From positions 131,482-195,481 of the forward strand of contig JBCDAU010000005.1 of NCBI GenBank assembly GCA_039185015.1: DNA of 64,000 nucleotides. The letters are read 5' to 3'. This document shows positions 1 through 6,694 of this stretch, in pieces (the stretch's first letter is position 1; every line of letters starts with the position of its first letter). The translations under genes and the position numbers were made by a program. This DNA comes from JBCBSZ01 sp039185015. GTDB taxonomy: Bacteria > Actinomycetota > Acidimicrobiia > Acidimicrobiales > Poriferisodalaceae. The notes under the pieces were generated by a model. That model worked only from the letters and a program-made list of their open reading frames with translations, made no database searches and was not told the origin of the DNA.

Positions 1-51
1 CATGCCGACCGACCACCCCTGATCCGCTCGGGTGGGTCGCCACGTCACTCC

Positions 52-57
52 TACAGT
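52..57 (+). promoter_or_regulatory. -10 box (TACAGT), leaderless promoter
   Basis: TACAGT lies 7 nt before the GTG at 65. This spacing fits a transcript that begins at the start codon, and it decides the start chosen for the J-domain gene over an in-frame GTG at 32. Confidence 0.5.
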
Positions 58-64
58 GGAGCTC

Positions 65-757
65 GTGGCGACCCACTACGACGTCCTCGGCGTTCCCCAC
101 GACGCCACGCCCGACGTCATCCGCCAGGCATACCGCCGCCTCGCACGGGAGCACCACCCCGACCGCCGCGGGACCGCCGTCGATCCCGGCGCCGCCATGG
201 CCCGACTCAACGAGGCCTGGACGGTGCTGTCCGATCCCGACTCCCGGGCTCGGTACGACACGCTCGTCGTGCCGACGCTGCCATCCGACGTCTCGCAGCC
301 GCCCTCCCGGCCCGTCACCCGCAAGGACCAGTGGTACGCCGGTGTCCGTGAGCAGATCAGGCGGCTCGGCCACGAGGCGGCGCGATCCTCCTCGCAGGCG
401 CTGTCGCTGAAGCGCAAGGGTCTTCCTCGCAGCCGGTACGAGGCGACCATCCCGGGCATCCTCCGCCACCTCCAGGAGGACACCGAGGCACGTCTCCGCC
501 ACGCACGGTCCCTGGGCGTGGCCCCGCTCGATCTCGGTCTCACCTCGGCGCTGATCGGGGTGCGTTCGTACGCCACGCTGCTCGGTCGGGCCGCGATGGT
601 CGGCGAGCCCGTCCCGGACCTCATGACGACGGCGGAGATGCTCGACCGCATGTGGGACACCTTGGCCCACGGTCTCCGCCACGAGATCGTCTCGGAGCTC
701 GGCGGCAACCCCCACCTGGCTCGCTGGCTGCGGAGCCGGGGCGCGCCAGAGGCCTGA
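65..757 (+). CDS. DnaJ (J-domain) protein
   Basis: The N-terminal ~65 residues form a J domain: the protein opens with HYDVLGV, carries the HPD tripeptide (HHPDRR) that stimulates Hsp70/DnaK ATPase, and has the helix IV signature SDPDSRARYD. The remaining ~150 residues are helical and charged, without the Gly/Phe region, zinc-finger or substrate domains of a full DnaJ, so it is probably a type III J protein recruiting DnaK to a specialised client. The client cannot be told from the sequence. A GTG at 32 would add 11 residues, but the -10 box at 52-57 favours a leaderless GTG at 65. Its stop lies 2 nt before the next gene, so the two are probably cotranscribed. Confidence 0.85.
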   Translation: MATHYDVLGVPHDATPDVIRQAYRRLAREHHPDRRGTAVDPGAAMARLNEAWTVLSDPDSRARYDTLVVPTLPSDVSQPPSRPVTRKDQWYAGVREQIRRLGHEAARSSSQALSLKRKGLPRSRYEATIPGILRHLQEDTEARLRHARSLGVAPLDLGLTSALIGVRSYATLLGRAAMVGEPVPDLMTTAEMLDRMWDTLAHGLRHEIVSELGGNPHLARWLRSRGAPEA

Positions 758-759
758 CC

Positions 760-1326
760 GTGCGGGTCTGCTATCCGGGTTCCTTCGATCCGCCGACGAC
801 CGCGCACCTGGCGATCGCACGCGCTGCGGCGACGGCCGTCGGCGCGCTGCATGTCGACTGGGTCGTGAGTCGGGTCGCGCTCGCGAAGGAGCACGTCCAG
901 GTCCCGCACCTCGACGACCGGGTGCGCGTGCTGCACGAGGTCGCGAACGACCACGACTGGCTGGGTGTCGTCGTGACCGAGGCCCAGCTCCTGGTCGACG
1001 TCGCCGCCGGCTACGACGCGCTGGTCATGGGAGCCGACAAGTGGCACCAGATCCACGAGCTCGGCTTCTACGACGGCTCCGCCGCGCGCCGCGATGCCGC
1101 CATCGCCGCCCTCCCCCGACCGCTCATCGTGCCCCGCGACGACCTGCACGTCCCCGACGAGCACGTGCTGAGCGTGGACTCGACCACCGACGTGTCGTCC
1201 ACGTTGGCCCGCGCCGGCCGCCACGAGCTCATGCTTCCGGCCGCTCGCCGCTTCGACCGGGACACCGGGGCCTGGACCGAGCCGCATCGGTACCGTCGGG
1301 ATGGATCTCGGGCCGTCGAGGGTTAG
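760..1326 (+). CDS. Nucleotidyltransferase of the NadD/CoaD fold
   Basis: The 188-residue protein begins almost directly with the nucleotide-binding loop PGSFDPPTTAH, matching the GxFDPx(T/H)xxH motif of the cytidylyltransferase/NadD superfamily that transfers a nucleotidyl group from NTP. A C-terminal VSST corresponds to the ISSTxIR phosphate-binding motif, but the Arg is absent (VSSTLARAG). The first His of the HxGH motif is Thr, as in CoaD-type enzymes. It is shorter than typical NadD, and the substrate (nicotinate mononucleotide or another) is not determined. The GTG start lies 2 nt after the J-domain gene stop, indicating an operon. Confidence 0.7.
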   Translation: MRVCYPGSFDPPTTAHLAIARAAATAVGALHVDWVVSRVALAKEHVQVPHLDDRVRVLHEVANDHDWLGVVVTEAQLLVDVAAGYDALVMGADKWHQIHELGFYDGSAARRDAAIAALPRPLIVPRDDLHVPDEHVLSVDSTTDVSSTLARAGRHELMLPAARRFDRDTGAWTEPHRYRRDGSRAVEG

Positions 1327-1358
1327 CACCCTGCGCCGTACGATCGAAAAGGAACCCC

Positions 1359-2717
1359 GTGGAGCACTACGACCTCGTCATCGTCGGGACCGGGTCCGGG
1401 AACTCGATCCCGACCCCCGAGATGGACGACTGGCGGATCGCGATCGTCGAGAAGGGCGTCTTCGGCGGCACGTGCCTCAACGTCGGGTGCATCCCGTCCA
1501 AGATGTTCGTGCTCACCGCCGATATGGCCCAGATGATCCGCGGCGCCGAGCGCTACGGCGTCTCCGGCGCCGTCGAGTCGATCGACTGGCCCGGCATCGT
1601 CGAGCGGGTCTTCGGCCGGATCGATCCGATCGCCGCCGGGGGCGAGGACTACCGCCGCGGCCTCGACCACGTCGACGTCTATGCCGGCGAGGGCCGCTTC
1701 GTCGAGCCGGGAGTCCTGGAGGTGGCGGGCTCGCGGATCTCTGCCGACCGATGGGTGCTCGCCGCGGGTGCCCGGCCGTTCATCCCCGAGGTGCCCGGCC
1801 TCGACGAGGTCGGCTACCACACGTCCGACACGATCATGCGCCTCCCTGCGGTCCCCGAGCGCCTGCTGATCATCGGCGGCGGCTACATCGCCGCCGAGCT
1901 CGGGCACGTGTTCGGGGCCTTCGGCAGCGAGATCACGATCATCACCCGGTCCGATCGCATGCTGCGCGACCAGGACGAGCAGGTGAGCGACGCGGCCACG
2001 ACGCTCTACGCCGCCCGCTTCGATCACCGCGGGGGCTCGAAGATCCTCCGGGCATGGCGCGACGGCGACGGGGTCCACCTCGAGCTCGAGCGCGACGGCG
2101 TGGCCGAGGTCGTCTCGGGCGATGAGCTCCTCGTGGCCGCAGGCCGGATCCCCAACAGCGACACGCTCGGTCTCGACGCCGCCGGCATCGAGACGCATCC
2201 GGACGGACGCGTCGTCACCGACGCCACGCTGGCGACGAACGTCGCAGGTGTGTGGGCGCTCGGTGACCTGACGAACCCGTTCCAGCTCAAACACGTCGCC
2301 AACGCCGAGGCCAAGATCGTCAACCACAACCTCCTCCACCCGGACGACCCTCGCGAGATGGATCACTCGTCGATCCCGGCGGCGGTGTTCGGCAGCCCCC
2401 AGATCGCCTCGGTGGGAGCCACCGAACAAGAGCTCCGCGAAGCAGGTCGCGACTACCTGGTGTCGGTGCAGCACTACGCCGGCGCTGCCTATGGCTGGGC
2501 GCTCGAGGACACGACGAGCTTCGTGAAGTTGCTCGCCGACCCGGAGAGCCGTCTCCTGCTCGGCGCGCACATCATGGGCCCGCAGGCCTCGTCGCTGATC
2601 CAGCAGCTCATCCAGGGCATCCGCTTCGGGCTCACCGTGGACCAGATGGCCCGCGAGCAGATGTACATCCACCCGGCACTCACCGAGGCCGTCGAGGTGG
2701 CCCTGCTCGAGCTGTAG
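1359..2717 (+). CDS. mtr: Mycothione reductase (mycothiol-disulfide reductase)
   Basis: This 452-residue flavoprotein disulfide reductase would use NADPH and FAD to reduce mycothione to mycothiol, the cytosolic thiol buffer of actinobacteria. The N-terminal FAD motif reads IVGTGSGNS, a form characteristic of Mtr and not lipoamide dehydrogenase, followed by the redox-active GGTCLNVGC (Cys39/Cys44). The NAD(P) loop is IIGGGYIAAELG, and the C-terminal dimerisation domain carries the catalytic His-Glu region (YIHPALTEAVE). Length matches the family (~460). A TACGAT -10 box at 1339-1344 and the purine run AAAAGGAA precede the GTG. The main alternative, dihydrolipoamide dehydrogenase, is less likely given the N-terminal motif and the absence of 2-oxoacid dehydrogenase genes nearby. 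Confidence 0.9.
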   Translation: MEHYDLVIVGTGSGNSIPTPEMDDWRIAIVEKGVFGGTCLNVGCIPSKMFVLTADMAQMIRGAERYGVSGAVESIDWPGIVERVFGRIDPIAAGGEDYRRGLDHVDVYAGEGRFVEPGVLEVAGSRISADRWVLAAGARPFIPEVPGLDEVGYHTSDTIMRLPAVPERLLIIGGGYIAAELGHVFGAFGSEITIITRSDRMLRDQDEQVSDAATTLYAARFDHRGGSKILRAWRDGDGVHLELERDGVAEVVSGDELLVAAGRIPNSDTLGLDAAGIETHPDGRVVTDATLATNVAGVWALGDLTNPFQLKHVANAEAKIVNHNLLHPDDPREMDHSSIPAAVFGSPQIASVGATEQELREAGRDYLVSVQHYAGAAYGWALEDTTSFVKLLADPESRLLLGAHIMGPQASSLIQQLIQGIRFGLTVDQMAREQMYIHPALTEAVEVALLEL

Positions 2718-2740
2718 CGAACCCGGCGCCCGCTGGTGGC

Positions 2741-3640
2741 TCAGATCAGATCGGGCATCCGGCCGGCGGCCTCGAACGCGGGCGCGGCTGCGGCGGTCGC
2801 CGCGAGATCGGGCCGCACCACGAGCGTGGGCTTCACGTCGGTGTCGTCGGGAGCGATGACCGGGTGGCCGCTCCCCAGCAGGTGCTGTCCGATCCGCCGC
2901 GGATCGTCGTCGACGACGGCCTCGAGTGGGGTATCGGGTCCGAGCTCGTCGAGCAGGGCGATGGTGCTCGGCGTCGCGCCCCAGATGACCGGGGTCCCGC
3001 CGTCCTCGGCCGCACTGCGCACTCGCTCCCGGATCGCCAGCACCGCCTCCCGACGACGGGCGAAGTAGGAGCGCACCGCCTCCACCTCGTCGTCGACCGG
3101 TGCCTCCGCCCCGAAGGGCGGGTCGGGCGCGTGCCCGTCGACGACCTCGGCGAGGAGGCCGCCGCTCGCGTCGAGCTGGATCGCGTCCACGCGCATCCCG
3201 GCCGAGCGGAGCGTGCGGGCCAGCACGCCGGGAGTGAACCAGTGCCGGTGGGTCGCCGACAGCGGGGCGCGGTCGGGGTGGGCCCACAGACGACCGGCAT
3301 CGACGACCCGGGTGAGCGCCGGCCATTCGCCCGCGGCTCGCCGCAGGGACGCGAGTGCCCCGTCGAGGTCGGCCGCCCTGGCCAGATCGGCGGGCTCGTG
3401 GTCGGCATCGTCGACCCGGGCACCGAGGTCGCTGACGAGACCACAGGTGTGGCACAGGGCGATGAGGCGCAGCCGGTGCGGGGCCGAGCGAGGGAGCGCG
3501 GTGACGGCGTACTCACCGACGGCCGTGACCTCGTGCTGGGCGACGACCTCGAGCCGCTCGCCGCCACACGCCGGACACTGCCTGTCGGTGACCGTCTCCT
3601 CCTCGGCCGCCCTCCGCCGGAAGAACCTCATGCGATCCAT
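2741..3640 (-). CDS. Zinc-binding, methyltransferase-related protein lacking the SAM-binding core
   Basis: Residues ~18-75 hold two Cys pairs (CPACGG and CHTCGL), as in the N-terminal zinc-binding domain of sugar C-methyltransferases. Next comes a segment like the end of a SAM methyltransferase domain (HRHWFTPGVLARTLRSAGM, then GGLLAEV). The last ~110 residues resemble the family's C-terminal Rossmann-like domain (VIWGATPSTIALL). The glycine-rich SAM-binding half normally found between them is missing; the protein is ~299 residues against ~400 for the full family. It may therefore be non-catalytic or catalyse something else. The start could also be the ATG at 3631. It is divergent from the aminotransferase and convergent with mtr. 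Confidence 0.5.
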   Translation of the reverse strand: MDRMRFFRRRAAEEETVTDRQCPACGGERLEVVAQHEVTAVGEYAVTALPRSAPHRLRLIALCHTCGLVSDLGARVDDADHEPADLARAADLDGALASLRRAAGEWPALTRVVDAGRLWAHPDRAPLSATHRHWFTPGVLARTLRSAGMRVDAIQLDASGGLLAEVVDGHAPDPPFGAEAPVDDEVEAVRSYFARRREAVLAIRERVRSAAEDGGTPVIWGATPSTIALLDELGPDTPLEAVVDDDPRRIGQHLLGSGHPVIAPDDTDVKPTLVVRPDLAATAAAAPAFEAAGRMPDLI

Positions 3641-3688
3641 GATCGCACCCGTCGGCCGCGAACGCGCACCGGACAAGAGGCCGCCGCC

Positions 3689-3694
3689 TACGAT
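3689..3694 (+). promoter_or_regulatory. -10 box (TACGAT), leaderless promoter
   Basis: TACGAT is followed by 6 nt and then the GTG start of the aminotransferase at 3701. No Shine-Dalgarno sequence is present, consistent with a leaderless mRNA. Confidence 0.5.
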
Positions 3695-3700
3695 CGCGGC

Positions 3701-4822
3701 GTGCCGCTCACCGATCGCATCCTGATGGGCCCCGGGCCGGGCAATCCGTACCCCGAGGTCGTGCAGGCGTTGGGCCGACCGCTGCTCGGCCACCTCGACC
3801 CCGAGTTCCTCGACCTCCTCGACGAGACCAACGACCGCCTGAGGCAGGTGTGGCGAACCGAGAACCGGCTGACGTTCCCCGTCAGCGCCACCGGTTCGGC
3901 CGGGATGGAGATCTGCTTCGTCAACGTGGTCCGTCCGGGCGACACCGTGGTCGTCGGCGTCAACGGCGTCTTCGGAGGACGCATGTGCGAGGTCGCAGAG
4001 CGGTGTGGCGCCGAGGTCGTTCGCGTGGACACCGAGTGGGGCCAACCGGTCGATCCGCAACGGCTGCTCGAGGCCCACCCGAACCCTTCCGTGATCGCCG
4101 TCGTCCACGCCGAGACGTCGACGGGGGTGCGCAGCGACATCGCCGAGCTCGGCGCGGCCAAGGGTGACGCCCTCCTCCTGGTCGATTGCGTGACGTCGCT
4201 CGCCGGCATCCCCGTCGAGATCGACGAGTGGGGCGTCGACCTGGCCTACTCCGGCACCCAGAAGTGCCTGGGCGTGCCGCCGGGCCTGGCCCCCGTGACC
4301 GTGTCGGATCGAGCGCGCGAGCGGCTCGTCGAGCGGCCGCAGAGTTGGTACCTCGACCTGCAGCTGATCTCCGCCTACGTCGACGGTGACGGCGGACGGG
4401 CGTACCACCACACCGCCCCGATCTCCATGCTGTTCGGCCTGCACGCCGGTCTCGGGGCCATCCTCGACGAGGGCCTCGAGGACGCCTGGGCCCGACACGC
4501 GAGCTGTGGAGCGTTGCTCCAGGACGGACTCGTCGATCTGGGACTGGAGCTCTTCGCTGCCGAGGGGCATCGGCTCCCCGAGCTCACGACGGTCCTCCTG
4601 CCGGAGGGCTTCGACGAGGCCGCGGCCAGGAAGCGCCTCCTCGCCGAGTACGGCATCGAGGTCGGCGGCGGGCTCGGTCCGGTGGCCGGCCGAGTGTGGC
4701 GCATCGGGTGCATGGGCCACACGGCCCGACCTCGCAACGTCGAGCTCGTCCTGGCCGCCATCGCCGAGGTCCTGCCCGACCGAAGCGGCCAGGACCTGCG
4801 TGCCGGAGAGGTGACCGCCTAG
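3701..4822 (+). CDS. Class V aminotransferase (alanine-glyoxylate / serine-pyruvate type)
   Basis: The protein (373 aa) is a fold-type I PLP enzyme. It begins with the typical LMGPGPGNPYPEV, has the phosphate-cup region SATGSAGME, an aspartate in LLVDCVTSLAG that contacts the pyridine nitrogen, and the Schiff-base lysine in YSGTQKCLGVPPG (Lys188). These features match alanine-glyoxylate and serine-pyruvate/serine-glyoxylate aminotransferases, which move an amino group onto glyoxylate or pyruvate in photorespiration-like or serine-cycle routes. No other serine-cycle genes are adjacent, although PEP carboxylase lies 2 kb downstream. Substrate choice is not predictable from what is seen. Confidence 0.85.
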   Translation: MPLTDRILMGPGPGNPYPEVVQALGRPLLGHLDPEFLDLLDETNDRLRQVWRTENRLTFPVSATGSAGMEICFVNVVRPGDTVVVGVNGVFGGRMCEVAERCGAEVVRVDTEWGQPVDPQRLLEAHPNPSVIAVVHAETSTGVRSDIAELGAAKGDALLLVDCVTSLAGIPVEIDEWGVDLAYSGTQKCLGVPPGLAPVTVSDRARERLVERPQSWYLDLQLISAYVDGDGGRAYHHTAPISMLFGLHAGLGAILDEGLEDAWARHASCGALLQDGLVDLGLELFAAEGHRLPELTTVLLPEGFDEAAARKRLLAEYGIEVGGGLGPVAGRVWRIGCMGHTARPRNVELVLAAIAEVLPDRSGQDLRAGEVTA

Positions 4823-4855
4823 CGTCGGCACCGCTCACCGGACGGAGGGAACCAG

Positions 4856-5788
4856 GTGGTGGAGTTCGACAATCGCGTCACGCAGATGCTCGGCGTCGAC
4901 ATCCCGATCGTGCAGGCGCCGATGGGGTGGATCGCCCGGTCCCAACTCGCCTCGGCCGTCTCGCGGGCGGGTGCGCTCGGCATCATCGAGACCTCGTCGG
5001 GCGAGCTCGACAACGTGAAGGCCGAGATCCAGAAGATGCGGGAGCTCACCGACGCCCCGTTCGGCGTGAACATCGCCCAGGCGTTCGTGCGTGATCCGGA
5101 CATCGTGGGCTTCGTCGCCGAGCAGGGCGTCAAGTTCGTCACCACCTCGGCCGGTTCGCCGATGAAGTACACCGCTGCGTTGAAGGAGGCCGGCCTGACG
5201 GTCTTCCACGTGGTCCCGAACCTGGCCGGAGCGCTGAAGGCGGTCGACGCCGGCGTCGACGGCCTCATCGTGGAGGGTGGTGAAGGTGGCGGCTTCAAGA
5301 ACCCCGACGACGTCTCGACGATGGTCCTGCTGCCGCTCATCCGGTCCAAGGTCGACGTGCCGATCATCGCCGCCGGCGGCATCACCGACGGCCCGACCAT
5401 GGCCGCGGCCTTCGCGCTGGGCGCAGAAGGCGTGCAGATGGGCACGCGGATGGTCTCGGCCGCGGAGTCGCCGGTGCACGACAACTGGAAGCAGGCGATC
5501 CTCGACGCCAAGGAGACCGACACGGTCTTCCTCAACCGCTTCATCGGCCCCGGACTCCGAGCGCTGCGGACCGAGAAGACCGAGAAGCTCCAGCGCGAGC
5601 CGGACACCAACGCCATGGTCGAGTTCGGCTCGGCGCTCGATCTCTACTTCGGGGGCGACATGGAGGCCTCCATCGCCCTCACGGGGCAGGTCGCCGGCCG
5701 CATCGAGGAGGTCCGCCCCGTCGCCGACATCATCGCCGACACCGTGCGGGGCTTCGGGGAGACCGTGCAGCGCCTCGCGGCCAGCTGA
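4856..5788 (+). CDS. Nitronate monooxygenase-like FMN-dependent TIM-barrel oxidoreductase
   Basis: The sequence starts with the family signature PIVQAPMGWIA, continues with SRAGALGII, and has the FMN phosphate-binding elements VEGGEGGGF and IIAAGGITDGPTMAAAFALGAEGVQMGTR. This places it in the 2-nitropropane dioxygenase / nitronate monooxygenase and FabK-like group, which oxidises alkyl nitronates (for example propionate 3-nitronate) or reduces enoyl thioesters. Length (310 aa) fits the short actinobacterial members. GGAGGGA at 4844-4850 is a good ribosome binding site for tandem GTG codons at 4856 and 4859. The CoA-thioester-rich surroundings make an acyl-CoA substrate possible, but this is inference. 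Confidence 0.8.
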   Translation: MVEFDNRVTQMLGVDIPIVQAPMGWIARSQLASAVSRAGALGIIETSSGELDNVKAEIQKMRELTDAPFGVNIAQAFVRDPDIVGFVAEQGVKFVTTSAGSPMKYTAALKEAGLTVFHVVPNLAGALKAVDAGVDGLIVEGGEGGGFKNPDDVSTMVLLPLIRSKVDVPIIAAGGITDGPTMAAAFALGAEGVQMGTRMVSAAESPVHDNWKQAILDAKETDTVFLNRFIGPGLRALRTEKTEKLQREPDTNAMVEFGSALDLYFGGDMEASIALTGQVAGRIEEVRPVADIIADTVRGFGETVQRLAAS

Positions 5789-5830
5789 CGGGATCACCCT
5801 CACACGCAACCGTCGCGTAGCGCCGGACTG

Positions 5831-5836
5831 TAAGAT
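5831..5836 (+). promoter_or_regulatory. -10 box (TAAGAT), leaderless promoter
   Basis: TAAGAT is followed by 6 nt and the GTG at 5843. No ribosome binding site is visible, so the PaaX-type regulator is probably leaderless. Confidence 0.5.
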
Positions 5837-5842
5837 GCAAGC

Positions 5843-6634
5843 GTGGCCTCGACGATCGACGCACTGTCGACCCGATCGGTCCTGCTGTCCGGCCTGCTCG
5901 GCACCGAACCGCCGCGCCTCCCGGTCGCCCAGCTCGTCCGGATGGGCACGCTGTACGGGTCGACCGAGGGCGCGGTGCGCACCGCGCTGTCCCGCCTCGT
6001 CGCCCGCGGCGAGGTCAAGGCCGACGGTGGCTGGTACGAGCTGAGCCCACGCCATCGGCAGCGGCAGGAGCGACAGGAGCGCAGCCGCCGCCTCCGGCGA
6101 ATGGAGTGGGACGGGACCTGGCGGGCACTCATCGTCCGCGAGGGTCGCCGGGACCGCTCCCATCGTGAGGCGCTCCGTCGCACGCTGCTCGCCCACCGCT
6201 ACGCCGAGCTCCGAGAAGGCACCTGGATGCGGCCCGACAACCTCGACGTCGCCGCCCCGGCCGAAGCGCTCGAGTGGTGCGACCTGCTCGTCGGCGCTCG
6301 GCCGGAGGATCCCGCCGACCTCGCCCGTCGGCTCTGGGACCACGACGGGTGGACCGACGATGCCGAGCAGCTCGTCGACGAGCTCACGCCCCTGACCGCT
6401 CGGTTGCTGACCGGGGACGAGCAGGCGCTCCCGTCCGGATTCCGGCTGAGCGCTGCGGTGATCCGTCACCTGCTCGACGACCCCGCGCTGCCCGATGAGC
6501 TCGTCGGTCGGGCTGGTGTCGGCGATGCGCTGCGCTCCACCTTCGACGAGTTCGACGGCGCGTTCCGGGCCGTGCTCGAGGAGTGGGTGCGGGCCGACGT
6601 CGACCAGCACGCAGGAGCGACGTCAGACAGCTGA
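5843..6634 (+). CDS. PaaX family transcriptional regulator
   Basis: The 263-residue protein has an N-terminal winged helix (SVLLSGLLG, then STEGAVRTALSRLVARGEV) and the central PaaX motif around RMEWDGTWRALIV, followed by the C-terminal PaaX_C region. Family members repress catabolic operons and usually sense an aryl-CoA thioester such as phenylacetyl-CoA. No phenylacetate genes occur in the window, so its ligand and targets are unknown. Candidate neighbours are the nitronate-monooxygenase-like gene upstream and ppc downstream. Confidence 0.85.
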   Translation: MASTIDALSTRSVLLSGLLGTEPPRLPVAQLVRMGTLYGSTEGAVRTALSRLVARGEVKADGGWYELSPRHRQRQERQERSRRLRRMEWDGTWRALIVREGRRDRSHREALRRTLLAHRYAELREGTWMRPDNLDVAAPAEALEWCDLLVGARPEDPADLARRLWDHDGWTDDAEQLVDELTPLTARLLTGDEQALPSGFRLSAAVIRHLLDDPALPDELVGRAGVGDALRSTFDEFDGAFRAVLEEWVRADVDQHAGATSDS

Positions 6635-6680
6635 GATGCAGATGCCGCGCGCGCAACACGGGAGCCTCCGGGGCGACCGG

Positions 6681-6686
6681 TAGCGT
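6681..6686 (+). promoter_or_regulatory. -10 box (TAGCGT), leaderless promoter of ppc
   Basis: TAGCGT ends 8 nt before the GTG at 6695. There is no Shine-Dalgarno sequence between them. Confidence 0.45.
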
Positions 6687-6694
6687 TCGCGTGC

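Noticed and set aside
76..1329. A 417-codon open frame on the minus strand over the J-domain and nucleotidyltransferase genes
   Set aside because: It is a shadow frame in high-GC DNA. Its translation is Arg/Gly/Val-rich low complexity, while the opposite strand encodes recognisable domains.
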